64,000 nucleotides of DNA from an uncultured Roseburia sp. (GTDB lineage Bacteria > Bacillota > Clostridia > Lachnospirales > Lachnospiraceae). The DNA lies in NCBI GenBank assembly GCA_910587865.1, contig CAJUNX010000002.1:37092-101091 (forward strand), in the 5' to 3' direction. Position 1 is the stretch's first letter. Each line of letters starts with the position of its first letter. The notes beneath the pieces were generated by a model, which made no database searches, was not told where the DNA came from, and saw nothing but the letters and a program-made list of their open reading frames with translations. Below, piece by piece: positions 49,967 through 58,803 of the stretch. Position numbers and translations under genes: made by a program.

Positions 49967-51721
49967 CTACAGCCGGTACATTTCGCCGAATTCATGCAGC
50001 AGTCTCATATATTCGGCGCTTTCCGCACCTTCCAGCTGCTGTGCATAACGATGTTCCTGCACCTGCGAATCCTTTAACTGCATCATATAAATCGCAATAT
50101 TCGAAGAGTGATCAGACACACGCCCGTAATCCATCGCAAGATCCGAGAGCACCAGGCCCAGCTCTATCGTACATTTTCCTTTGCGCAGGCGCTTGGTATG
50201 ATGCTTTTTCACGGTCTGATATAAATCCTCGATCACCTCCTGCAGCGGTGCAACCGTCCGCGCGAGGTTCTGATTATTTGCCACAAAAGCATTGGTAGCG
50301 CGGTTTAAAATATCCGTAACCGCCTCTTTGTAAAGAGCCATTTCCTCTTTTCCCTTTTTGGAAAACTCATAGCCTTCCTCGTACATCTGCTTTGCGCTTT
50401 TCGCCACGTTAAGGGCATGGTCCGAAATACGCTCAAAATCCGTGATACTGTGCAGCAGCGCCGTCGTCTGAAGACTGTTCTGATAGGAAAGATTCTCACT
50501 GCTTAATTTGGTCAGGTAGGCGCTGATCCTGTCATCGTATGTATCCACCAGATTCTCGATCCTGACAATCTCCTGCGCCTTCTCCTCCGAGTACTCCGTC
50601 AGCAGCGACATTGCCTCGACAAAGCTGTCCCGCGACATCTCCGCCATCTGGCTTACCAGCCCGCGGCACCGCTCGATCGCAAAGGCCGGAACGCTTAAGA
50701 AGCGGTCGTCCAGAACCATAAAGACGTCTGTCTTTTTCTCGTCCTCCGTCTGCGGAATCGTCATGTAGGCCAGCTTCTCCAAAAGCCCCCGGAACGGGAA
50801 TAAAACCACCGCCGTGAAGATGTTAAACGCGGAATGGATCACCGCAATCCCGACAATCCCGGCTGTCTCATCCATAAATCGGAACGCAAAAATAGTGTCC
50901 GCAACATAAAATACGACAAGAAAGACAGCTGCGCCGATCAGTTTGAAATAGACCGGCACGATCGCTGCGCGCTTCGCGCCCCTGCTGGTTCCGAGCGCAG
51001 ACAGAAGCGGCGTCACACAGGCTCCGATATTCTGCCCGACAATCAGCGGAATCACCGATCCGTAGGTAAACGCGCCTGTCACGGACAGCGCCTGTAAGAT
51101 ACCGACCGACGCCGACGAGCTTTGGATGACTGCCGTCAGAACGGTTCCCGCGACCACGCTCAGCAGCGGATTGCGGAACATCGTGAGGATCCCGGTAAAC
51201 TCCGGCACGTCTGCCAGCGGCTCCACCGCTCCGCTCATTGCCTGCATCCCGTACATCAGAACGGCAAAGCCGAGCATGATCTCGCCCGCGTCCTTTTTCT
51301 GATCATTTTTCCCTGATAAAAGAAAAATAATACCGATCATCGCCAGCACCGGTGAAAATGAGGACGGCTTTAACAGCTGCAGGAAAAAACTCCCTCCCTC
51401 GATCCCGGTTAAACTGAGCAGCCAGGCCGTGACCGTGGTACCGATATTGGCTCCCATAATAATGCCGATCGCCTGGGAGAGCTTGATGATCCCGGAATTC
51501 ACAAAACCGACGACCATCACCGTTGTCGCGGACGACGACTGGATCACTGCCGTCACCCCTGCCCCCAGCAAAACTGCCTTAAGAGGCGTCGATGTCAGGC
51601 TCTCTAAGATATGCTCCAGTCTGCCGCCTGACATTTTCTCTATCCCGGCCCCCATTACATGCATCCCGTACAAAAACAGCGCCAGGCCCCCCATCAGGGT
51701 CAGTACTCCAAAAATATCCAT
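49967..51721 (-). CDS. Na/Pi cotransporter family protein with C-terminal PhoU domain
   Basis: This 584-residue protein has an N-terminal membrane part (about 1-320) with two repeats containing the QSSSATTVMVVGF and QSSSASVGILQAL motifs of the NptA/SLC34 family. A C-terminal cytoplasmic PhoU-like helical domain (about 370-580) contains HSITDFERISDHALNVAK and DYGRVSDHSSNIA. It imports phosphate with sodium or has a related role; PhoU-fused members also influence phosphate signalling or c-di-AMP related osmotic control in some Firmicutes. I chose ATG 51721 because GGAGGAAGAA lies right before it; the longer frame to 51760 has no site. It is separated from the SNF2 gene by 44 bases on the same strand. 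Confidence 0.92.
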   Translation of the reverse strand: MDIFGVLTLMGGLALFLYGMHVMGAGIEKMSGGRLEHILESLTSTPLKAVLLGAGVTAVIQSSSATTVMVVGFVNSGIIKLSQAIGIIMGANIGTTVTAWLLSLTGIEGGSFFLQLLKPSSFSPVLAMIGIIFLLSGKNDQKKDAGEIMLGFAVLMYGMQAMSGAVEPLADVPEFTGILTMFRNPLLSVVAGTVLTAVIQSSSASVGILQALSVTGAFTYGSVIPLIVGQNIGACVTPLLSALGTSRGAKRAAIVPVYFKLIGAAVFLVVFYVADTIFAFRFMDETAGIVGIAVIHSAFNIFTAVVLFPFRGLLEKLAYMTIPQTEDEKKTDVFMVLDDRFLSVPAFAIERCRGLVSQMAEMSRDSFVEAMSLLTEYSEEKAQEIVRIENLVDTYDDRISAYLTKLSSENLSYQNSLQTTALLHSITDFERISDHALNVAKSAKQMYEEGYEFSKKGKEEMALYKEAVTDILNRATNAFVANNQNLARTVAPLQEVIEDLYQTVKKHHTKRLRKGKCTIELGLVLSDLAMDYGRVSDHSSNIAIYMMQLKDSQVQEHRYAQQLEGAESAEYMRLLHEFGEMYRL

Positions 51722-51795
51722 TTCTTCCTCCGTTCGTATCCATCTGTCAACTACACACACATTTCATTTATAGCGTATTTCGGAATGATTTGCAA

Positions 51796-51975
51796 TCATT
51801 TACGGATCTCACGGGTATTTTTTTCCACCAGTTTTCTCGCAATCATAATCTGATGACCGCAGCCTAAGCATTTTAAGCGGAAATCCGCCCCCACCCGCAG
51901 GACTTCCCACTCGCTGCTGCCGCAGGGATGCTTCTTTTTTAAACGGACGATATCGCCCACCTCGTATTTGTCCAT
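51796..51975 (-). CDS. DUF951 family small protein
   Basis: This 59-residue protein starts MDKYEVGDIVRLKKKHPCGS and continues SEWEVLRVGADFRLKCLGCG then HQIMIARKLVEKN. This is the full DUF951 pattern, with a KKxHPCG start and a CLGC pair, which with the first Cys and a His could bind zinc. DUF951 proteins are small and often lie near rpsF, ychF or parB genes in Firmicutes; the function is not known, but an RNA or ribosome link has been suggested from the SH3-like fold. GGAGAGGAGCGG precedes the ATG. Confidence 0.92.
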   Translation of the reverse strand: MDKYEVGDIVRLKKKHPCGSSEWEVLRVGADFRLKCLGCGHQIMIARKLVEKNTREIRK

Positions 51976-52099
51976 ATACTGCCGCTCCTCTCCGCAGATT
52001 ATTTTCCAGACAGTTGAGAATGACTTCCCGCTCCCGGCTTTGCCTCTCCTCCGCTTCCTTCATCGCCAGCTATTATACTATTCCTTTTCTATAAATACA

Positions 52100-52137
52100 A
52101 GAAGAAGCAGGATCCTGCTTCTGATCCTGCTTCTTCT
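52100..52137 (-). terminator. Terminator after the GH106-like gene
   Basis: AGAAGAAGCAGGATC (52100-52114) and GATCCTGCTTCTTCT (52123-52137) form a perfect 15-bp stem with an 8-base loop just after the stop at 52147. The U-run is weak (TTCTTGTATTT), so the long stem must carry the effect. Confidence 0.75.
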
Positions 52138-52146
52138 GATTCCGGA

Positions 52147-55100
52147 TTATTCCACTGCCGCCGTACCGCAGCGGATCAGCTTCACTTCGCCGGTCATTCC
52201 ATAGTCGCGGACATGCGCCTGAATGTGAAAGAGCGGGCCCGGTCCCTCCTTCTGCTCCTTAGCGCCGCCCTCGCCGACGTTCGCGTTGTTCGCATTGTCC
52301 GCAAGCTGCATGGAGAGCGCACTGCTCCTGTCATAGTAGCCCCTCGCCAGCAGGCGGTTGTTTAAGCTGCTTGACACCTCGACGCGGATCTCGTTATCGC
52401 CCTGCTTTAACAGCTCCGTCACGTCAGCCGTAAGCGCGTTCATATCCATATTGTCCGCCTTTTCGCCGTTCACATAAACCGCACAGGTCTGCGTGTTCGT
52501 GCTGCCGATGGAGAGCACGATCCGCTCGTCCGCCGCCGGACCGTCTGGAAGGTTTACCGTCGTCGTGTAGTAACCGACACCCGAGACGTCCGGTCCGACT
52601 TCCCGGATATCCTTCCACGGTCTTAAGTCCGTCTTTCCGACAGAAATATTTGTCTTCTTTGTCTCATAATACACCTCGTTTGTCACGATGCCGAGACCGC
52701 GGTCCTCCACGATGACCTTCTTTTCACCCTCGTTCCAGTCCTCCACGGTGAGATCCCACAGCGGAAGCGCGATATCCTCCGCCGCCGTCACGTTTACGGT
52801 CTGCGTCGTGCCGTCGGAGAGCGCCACCTCGTATGTACCGGTTTTTGCCGCGGATACGATGAGCTTTCCGTTTTCCCGCACCACGCAGTCTGCATTCGTC
52901 GCCACCGCGTGAAGCTCCTCCTCCGCCGTGAGGTCGATCGCATACAGAGCCGCCTGACCGGGCGCAAGCGTTATATCCAGGCTGGTGCAGCCGTCCGCAA
53001 TGCGGTAACAGCCCGCTTCCTCTGCCTTCGCGTTCCAGCAGTCGATCCGGTAAGGCCTGCCGGCGCCCTGAACGTTTAACGTAAACGCAAAGTCTTCCTG
53101 ATCGGTGTACTTCATATTGTATACATACACATAAAGCTTACCGTCATCTTCCTTCATGTGCGTTAAAATCTTCTGATTGCTCTCTGCAAATGCGGTTCTC
53201 GGCAGAATGCCTTTTTCGGCAAGCGTCTCATATGTCTGATCCTGATCACTCACCTCGCAGACATTCGGCAGAGCCTTCATCTGCGCCACCAGCTCCGCAA
53301 GCCGGTCATCCGCATTATCGTTAAACGGCGTCATCATTGCGGCTTTCCGATGCGTTTTGCTGATTCCGCCCGGACGGATCGTCTCGGTCACACCGTTGAC
53401 AAATACGATCGGAAGCCCCTTCTTTGCCAGCGCAAGCAGCTTCTCTGCCGTCGCCACCGGCAGCGCCTCCTGATAGAGGATCAGCGCCTGATAGCCCGGG
53501 CCGTCCGGCAGCAGCACGCCGTCCGCGACATCCACGAAGTCTTCTTCCAGAATCTGCGGCGCAAAATAATCCCAGGTATAGCCCGCATTCTGCAGCTTCA
53601 TGTCCTTCCAGTACATGCCCTCGTTCGCGCGCATGCCCATCTCAGAATAGAATTTCTCCTCCGGATTCCCGCCGAAGATGAGATTATTAAAGTTATAGTC
53701 CAGTCTCACGATACCGAGATCCATCCGCGGTTTTCCCTGTCGCAGGATCATCTGATACCGGGCCACCATCGCCGTCCAGTCCCGATAGTGCTGATATGCC
53801 GGCTGTCTGGATCCGAAGCGCTCGGAGAAAATCGGCCACATGCCCTCATGGCCCGGCCAGTAGGTCGACGCATCCGAGCCCGCGATGCTCGAGTATCCGT
53901 GCAGCACCGTCTTCGTCACACCAGCCGCAAACTGCGTGTAGATGATCTGATTGTAAAAATCAAGGCCCATCATATAGTTTAAGAGCGTCGCTCCCGTCTC
54001 GCTCGAGTAGGTGCGGTTGTAAATGTGAGCGGGCCCCGCCAGATTCCGGTAGGACTCGATCTGCGACGCGAACTCTAAGGACTCCGTCTCGATCCCGTCC
54101 ACATATTTTCCCGGCTGTGAGATCTCAAACGGCAGACCGTAGGAGATCTCCGCGCGCAGCGTCATGTTATGCGTGTGCAGCCACTCCTGCATCGGACGGA
54201 GCATATTCTCCATGTACATATCCGTCATCGTCTGATAGAGATCATTTAGCAGCTTCTCCGCAAAGGTCTCGTCCTTCATGAAATAATGGTAGTTGTAGAC
54301 CGGCTGCATCATGCCCGGCTGCTTTAACACAAACGGAAGATACGGCGTTAAATCATAGCCCCGGCGCGCCTCAAACTCTTCCATAAAATGATAGCCCCAG
54401 AACTGTCCGCCCTTTCCGAAGGTGCCGAGTTCCAGCGAATCCATGTACATCATGCCCCTGCCGTTCTTCTCGAGGTTTGTGCGAAGCTCCGGCGTGAGCA
54501 CATTTTTTTCCCAGTAATCGATAAATGCTTCCACACCATAGCGGTCAATGTAGTTGATCGTGTAGGAAACACTCATTGAGGGCTCCGCCGTCTGTCCGGT
54601 TCCGTGGATCCAGAAATAAAACACCAGGTAATCCCCGTCCGCGGGCGCCGTCCAGGTCAGTTTCCCGTCCGCGGCCTCACCGGTCAGCACCACGGCGCTT
54701 TCCTTATCGAGAAATGTCTTCTCCCCCTTCTCCTCCACGCGGATCGCGACGACCGCCACGAGCTCCTGTTTTGTCACGCCCGGCATCACGAGCTTTGATT
54801 TTAAAATCTCCCCCTCGCGTGTCTGGCCGGCCGAAAGCTCCTCCACCGCGTAGTCGAGCTCCTTTGCCGCGCATTTATCGTCCGGCGTGATGCCCACCAG
54901 GTTCGCGTTCGACCAGTTCGTCCCGCTTGTCATGGACACGCCCATGTCATACTTTGTCGTTTCTTCTACAACCGTATGTGAATCATGTACCCACTCCTCG
55001 GCGCCCCAGCCGTACAGCTTCGAGTCCGCGCCCGGCTCCTCCATGGCCAGAAACTCGACTGCGCCGAATCCCGTGTCATGTAAATCTTTGATCTCCTTTT

Positions 55101-55206
55101 TTAAGGTCTCATCCGTGTGAAATCCCTCCGCCAGCCACCAGCGGACGTCCGGACGGTATTTGATATCCGGTTGCTTCAGCTTCTGCATGTTTTCACTGTT
55201 TCCCAT
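52147..55206 (-). CDS. GH106-like glycoside hydrolase (probable alpha-L-rhamnosidase)
   Basis: This 1019-residue protein has the N-terminus RPDVRWWLAEGFHTDETLKK, then GFGAVEFLAMEEP and DMGVSMTSGTNWSNANLVG, which match the start of the GH106 barrel (RxxxWWxWxxG... then W/GSPGW-like). Later parts are YMDSLELG, RAEISYGLPFEIS with a likely catalytic Glu, and SETGATLLNYMMG. The last 200 residues form a beta-sandwich carbohydrate-binding-like domain ending in VGYYTTTVNLPDG and RVEVSSSLNNRL. There is no signal peptide, so the enzyme acts inside the cell on glycosides brought in by the ABC transporter upstream. GH106 members known to date are alpha-L-rhamnosidases; this one is a distant relative, so rhamnose is likely but not certain. 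Confidence 0.75.
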   Translation of the reverse strand: MGNSENMQKLKQPDIKYRPDVRWWLAEGFHTDETLKKEIKDLHDTGFGAVEFLAMEEPGADSKLYGWGAEEWVHDSHTVVEETTKYDMGVSMTSGTNWSNANLVGITPDDKCAAKELDYAVEELSAGQTREGEILKSKLVMPGVTKQELVAVVAIRVEEKGEKTFLDKESAVVLTGEAADGKLTWTAPADGDYLVFYFWIHGTGQTAEPSMSVSYTINYIDRYGVEAFIDYWEKNVLTPELRTNLEKNGRGMMYMDSLELGTFGKGGQFWGYHFMEEFEARRGYDLTPYLPFVLKQPGMMQPVYNYHYFMKDETFAEKLLNDLYQTMTDMYMENMLRPMQEWLHTHNMTLRAEISYGLPFEISQPGKYVDGIETESLEFASQIESYRNLAGPAHIYNRTYSSETGATLLNYMMGLDFYNQIIYTQFAAGVTKTVLHGYSSIAGSDASTYWPGHEGMWPIFSERFGSRQPAYQHYRDWTAMVARYQMILRQGKPRMDLGIVRLDYNFNNLIFGGNPEEKFYSEMGMRANEGMYWKDMKLQNAGYTWDYFAPQILEEDFVDVADGVLLPDGPGYQALILYQEALPVATAEKLLALAKKGLPIVFVNGVTETIRPGGISKTHRKAAMMTPFNDNADDRLAELVAQMKALPNVCEVSDQDQTYETLAEKGILPRTAFAESNQKILTHMKEDDGKLYVYVYNMKYTDQEDFAFTLNVQGAGRPYRIDCWNAKAEEAGCYRIADGCTSLDITLAPGQAALYAIDLTAEEELHAVATNADCVVRENGKLIVSAAKTGTYEVALSDGTTQTVNVTAAEDIALPLWDLTVEDWNEGEKKVIVEDRGLGIVTNEVYYETKKTNISVGKTDLRPWKDIREVGPDVSGVGYYTTTVNLPDGPAADERIVLSIGSTNTQTCAVYVNGEKADNMDMNALTADVTELLKQGDNEIRVEVSSSLNNRLLARGYYDRSSALSMQLADNANNANVGEGGAKEQKEGPGPLFHIQAHVRDYGMTGEVKLIRCGTAAVE

Positions 55207-55247
55207 GTGTTTCCCCTCCTGTTTTCTGTTTTGCTGCTATATATGTC

Positions 55248-55290
55248 AGGGGACAGCCCCGCTTCTGCTGATGGTATGCGGCTGTCCCCC
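55248..55290 (-). other. Hairpin between the permease and glycosidase genes
   Basis: AGGGGACAGCC pairs with GGCTGTCCCCC around a loop of about 21 bases. There is no U-run on the minus strand. It may protect one part of the operon transcript or weakly attenuate it. The rest of the 258-base gap (55207-55464) shows no gene. Confidence 0.55.
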
Positions 55291-55464
55291 GGTATCCGTT
55301 CTTTCTTCATTGTATCGATCAATGCGCAATCCGTCATGTGGTTTTATTATCCATCATACCGGATCCGTATCATGCCGGCAACGTAAATAATCAAACCGGT
55401 CACAATTCAGACCATATTTGGCGACAAACCACCCACACCCGACCGATACACTTTCTTTCCCGGC

Positions 55465-56439
55465 CTATGCCCGGCTGCCTGCCGCCTTTCGCACTGCCTG
55501 TTTCCTCCGATACTCCGCAATATTCGCGGTATTCCCGGAGATCCCGAGCACCAGCAGAAGGAACACACCGAGCACGATATTCTGAAGGTTGTCGGTCAGC
55601 CCGAGCGCGATAAATCCGTTAAAAATAATCGAGATCGTCAGCTCTCCGATAAAGATCATCAGCGGCATGTTGTCCACAAGACGCAACAGCTGCATCCCGA
55701 TCAGCACACCCATCATGGGTTTAAATACCATCGACATACTGACCATGCCGATCGCCACGGTCACCTGACCGGAGTAGCAGCTCTGAATCACTGCACCGAA
55801 TGCACAGAAGATGCCGCTTAAAGCAAAGGCAGTAAATTTTAGCCGCCCGGTATTAACGCCCATATTCTTAAGCATCACCTCGTCGTTCCCGCAGGCCATG
55901 ATCTGACAGCCGGTGCTGGTCTTATACTGGATCAGATAGGAAATGACGCATGCCACCGCCACAAGAATCAGGTTCTTCGGCCAGCTGCCGATATTGATCA
56001 TCGCCTCGGAAAACTTCACTGCGGATCCGGTTCCCGCCACCTCCGAGAGTTTGTAGGAGGCCACCTCCATCACCAGCACAACGCCCATCGAAACTACCAT
56101 TGACGGGATCCGAAGGATCCGGTACAGAAACGCGATTACAAACCCCCCGGCAAACGCACCGGCGATACACCCGATCAGAAATCCCGGTACGCCGAGGGAG
56201 TTTCCGAGCACCGCTCCCACGGCGGCGCCTAAGATTACCCGCGCGCCCGAGCTGAAATCCATCAGCCCGCACATCATGACCGGCGCCATCGCAAGTCCCA
56301 AAACCGTCGGAATCAGGCTCTGACTGACCACTACCTGGGTCGTATGAAGGCCGAATCCCTCACAGACCAGGCTGAAAAACAGGAATAATACGACAGGCAG
56401 CGCGAAGATGCCCGCCACGCTAACTATTTTTTTCTTCAC
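55465..56439 (-). CDS. Sugar ABC transporter permease, RbsC type, second
   Basis: This 324-residue membrane protein has eight to ten helices and belongs to the BPD_transp_2 family of ribose/xylose/rhamnose-type permeases. Family segments are MCGLMDFSSGARVILGAAVG (about residues 58-77) and CGNDEVMLKNMGVNTGRLKF, the coupling region that contacts the ATPase. I chose GTG 56439 with GGAGTGTA before it; a longer frame to 56604 overlaps the binding-protein gene and has a basic, non-membrane start. It follows the binding-protein gene with a gap of 118 bases and precedes the glycosidase. Together with the other permease it should form a heterodimer. Confidence 0.85.
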   Translation of the reverse strand: MKKKIVSVAGIFALPVVLFLFFSLVCEGFGLHTTQVVVSQSLIPTVLGLAMAPVMMCGLMDFSSGARVILGAAVGAVLGNSLGVPGFLIGCIAGAFAGGFVIAFLYRILRIPSMVVSMGVVLVMEVASYKLSEVAGTGSAVKFSEAMINIGSWPKNLILVAVACVISYLIQYKTSTGCQIMACGNDEVMLKNMGVNTGRLKFTAFALSGIFCAFGAVIQSCYSGQVTVAIGMVSMSMVFKPMMGVLIGMQLLRLVDNMPLMIFIGELTISIIFNGFIALGLTDNLQNIVLGVFLLLVLGISGNTANIAEYRRKQAVRKAAGSRA

Positions 56440-56557
56440 ACTACACTCCGTTCCGCCGCAGGCGCCAGGTTTCCCTGAAGCCGCGGCTGTCTGATTCTTA
56501 TCTGTCGGCCGCCCTGTGCAAAACCGCCGTGCACGCCAGCCTTTTGGTCTGTATGGC

Positions 56558-57823
56558 CTACAGCTCATAATTTGACAACAGCTCCTGCAGCGCGTTCTCA
56601 TCAAAATCCGGGTTATTCCAGCGCATCATCTGCTGCAGCTCATCCTCCTCAAAGAAGACATACTCCGGGTTGCTCCCCGCCTCCTCATAAGCCTTTGCCT
56701 CCTCCACGGTGCGGATCTCCGCCATATCAACAAAATTCGTGCTCTTTCCCTCCAGACTCCCGCTGATGGGTGTGCCCTGCACTGCGTTCACCAGCTTGAT
56801 CCCGCACACATACATATCCAGTGCAAAGGACGGTGTTCCCACCGAATAGGTCAGGATTCCTGTCTCGAATAAAGCCGTAATACCCTCCGGATGGTCGATA
56901 CAGACCACCTTTACGTCTTCCCTTCCTGAATCCTGCACTGCCTTGACCGAGATTTCCTGCACGCCGGTCACGGTTGTTCCCACGCAGAATACCGCATCCA
57001 GATCCGCGTTTGCGGAGAGAAAGCTCTCCACCGCGTTCGTCACATCCGACGCCTGCGCCAGCCCTCTCGCCTCGCCGACAATCTCAATGTCAAACTCTTC
57101 ACACGCCCTTGCCAGTCCGGCTTCTCTCGCATCACCGGTGGTATCGCCCTTTGTCGTCGTGATGATCGCGATCTTCTTCGCATCACTCTCCCCGAGATAT
57201 TTTCCGACCAGATAGCCGGTGTTTTCTTCGTCCTCATAGCAGTTTCCGACATAGTAAGGAGACGCCTCGCACATTGCCTTAATCTCCTCGTCATTGATGC
57301 TGCGCATCGAGATCGCCCAGTAAACTCCCGCCTCGTCGCACAGTGAACAGATCGTCGGCAGAACCGAATCCGACGGCGGGCAGAACATCAGTCCGTCCAC
57401 ACCGGCCGCAATTTCGCTTTCCACAAATGTAAGGCATCCATCCGCATCAAACGTTGACGCCTGATATACGGTCTTTACTTTTGCCACTGGTCCAAGCTTT
57501 TCATTCAGATTGTAAGACATCTGATTCATAAACATCACGCCGGAATCGGCAAACGGAACCGCGATTGTGATTTCGTTTAAGTCAGCCGCTGCCGCGCTGT
57601 CACTTCCAGTTCCCGCGCCTGTCGCATCACTTTCCGTATCCGCCCCGGTATCATCCCCGGCGCTGCCTGCGTCTGCCGCATCATTTCCAGCGTCCGCCGC
57701 ATTTGCATCCCCGCCGGCGTCTCCTCCGGTGCTCCCGCCGCTGCCGCCCGCATCACCGCACCCGGCGAGCAGCCCCACCGTGAGCATTGCTGTCATTACC
57801 GCTGCCAGAAAACGTCTTTTCAT
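56558..57823 (-). CDS. Sugar-binding lipoprotein, periplasmic-binding-protein family 4
   Basis: This 421-residue protein has lipobox VGLLAGC, so Cys22 is lipidated. It is followed by a low-complexity Gly/Asp/Ala linker of about 55 residues (GGSGGSTGGDAGGDANAADA and more). The domain starts EITIAVPFADSGVMFMNQMS and has VDGLMFCPPSDSVLP, AIITTTKGDTTGDAREAGLA and DAVFCVGTTVTGVQEIS. These are the ligand-contact segments of the ribose/rhamnose-binding protein family (Peripla_BP_4). The long flexible linker would let the domain reach across the cell wall. It lies between the two permease genes and starts with AAGGAGGATTTTATC. Confidence 0.9.
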   Translation of the reverse strand: MKRRFLAAVMTAMLTVGLLAGCGDAGGSGGSTGGDAGGDANAADAGNDAADAGSAGDDTGADTESDATGAGTGSDSAAAADLNEITIAVPFADSGVMFMNQMSYNLNEKLGPVAKVKTVYQASTFDADGCLTFVESEIAAGVDGLMFCPPSDSVLPTICSLCDEAGVYWAISMRSINDEEIKAMCEASPYYVGNCYEDEENTGYLVGKYLGESDAKKIAIITTTKGDTTGDAREAGLARACEEFDIEIVGEARGLAQASDVTNAVESFLSANADLDAVFCVGTTVTGVQEISVKAVQDSGREDVKVVCIDHPEGITALFETGILTYSVGTPSFALDMYVCGIKLVNAVQGTPISGSLEGKSTNFVDMAEIRTVEEAKAYEEAGSNPEYVFFEEDELQQMMRWNNPDFDENALQELLSNYEL

Positions 57824-57849
57824 GATAAAATCCTCCTTAAAAATGTTGT

Positions 57850-58782
57850 TTATTTGATGACCTTCATATTTTTCCGGTCAAAGGAAATCGAGATCGCAAT
57901 CAGGAAAATCAGGCCCTTTACAATCTGCTGCGTGTTCACGTTATACCCCATCAGCGTCATGCCGGAGGTTAAGAATGCCATGGTTAAGCTTCCGACGATG
58001 ACGCCGCGGAACTTTGTCGTAGGTCCGCCGGACATGGGCAGCCCGCCCAGCAATGCGGCGTTTAACACGTTCATCATTAAGGTGCTGCCCGTCTTGCTGC
58101 TGGCCGTTCCGGTGCGGATCAGGCTGACAAATCCCAGCAGTCCCACCAGCGCTCCCATGATCACAAATGCAGCCAGCTTGTGTCTTCCGACATTGATTCC
58201 AGTCTGTCTCGCCGCTTCCGGACAGGATCCGATCAGTTTTCCTGTCTTTCCATAGACTCCGTGCTCCAGCATCAGATAGCCGGCCACCATACATCCGATC
58301 AGGATCACCAGCTTGAGCGGCAGAGTATACCACTTTAACATCTCAAGGGGCGCCTGCTGCACGCTGTTATCCAGCACGATTAACACCAGCCCGTTTAAGA
58401 TGAACTGCCCGGCGAGCGTCGTGATAAATGCGTCGACATGCGCCTTTACGTGAACCAGTCCCAGAATCCCGGAGATCAGCATTCCGGTTAAGAGCGCTGC
58501 CGGCAGCGCCAGCCACGGATTGATCTTCGCAGCCAAACAGGCCACCGCGCAGCTGACCGCCATATTGGCCCCGATCGAGAAATCCAGAATCCCCATGGCA
58601 AATAAAAACGCGTAGCCGGAGGCGCCGACAATGATGTAGAGCCCGTCATTTAATACCGCCTTCAGATTCTGCGCCGTGAACAGCCTTCCGCCCGAAAACG
58701 CCCCGAAAAAGATCAGCACCGCCGCGAGTCCCAGAAAGGGGAAGATTTTCTGAAAATCGACTTTTGTCGTATTTGCTTTCAT
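57850..58782 (-). CDS. Sugar ABC transporter permease, RbsC type, first
   Basis: This 310-residue membrane protein of the BPD_transp_2 family contains FAMGILDFSIGANMAVSCAV (about residues 60-80) and GSCPEAARQTGINVGRHKLA, the typical coupling region. About nine helices are predicted. It is clearly different in sequence from the second permease, which points to a heterodimeric channel as in RhaP/RhaQ-type transporters. I prefer ATG 58782, 8 bases after GAAGGA; ATG 58791 is immediately after that site. It lies 21 bases after the ATPase gene and 26 bases before the binding-protein gene. Confidence 0.9.
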   Translation of the reverse strand: MKANTTKVDFQKIFPFLGLAAVLIFFGAFSGGRLFTAQNLKAVLNDGLYIIVGASGYAFLFAMGILDFSIGANMAVSCAVACLAAKINPWLALPAALLTGMLISGILGLVHVKAHVDAFITTLAGQFILNGLVLIVLDNSVQQAPLEMLKWYTLPLKLVILIGCMVAGYLMLEHGVYGKTGKLIGSCPEAARQTGINVGRHKLAAFVIMGALVGLLGFVSLIRTGTASSKTGSTLMMNVLNAALLGGLPMSGGPTTKFRGVIVGSLTMAFLTSGMTLMGYNVNTQQIVKGLIFLIAISISFDRKNMKVIK

Positions 58783-58803
58783 TTTTTCCATTCCTTCGTC
58801 CCC

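Noticed and set aside
55248..55290. Terminator between the second permease and the GH106-like gene
   Set aside because: The stem is good but there is no U-run on the transcribed strand, so it is listed only as a hairpin.
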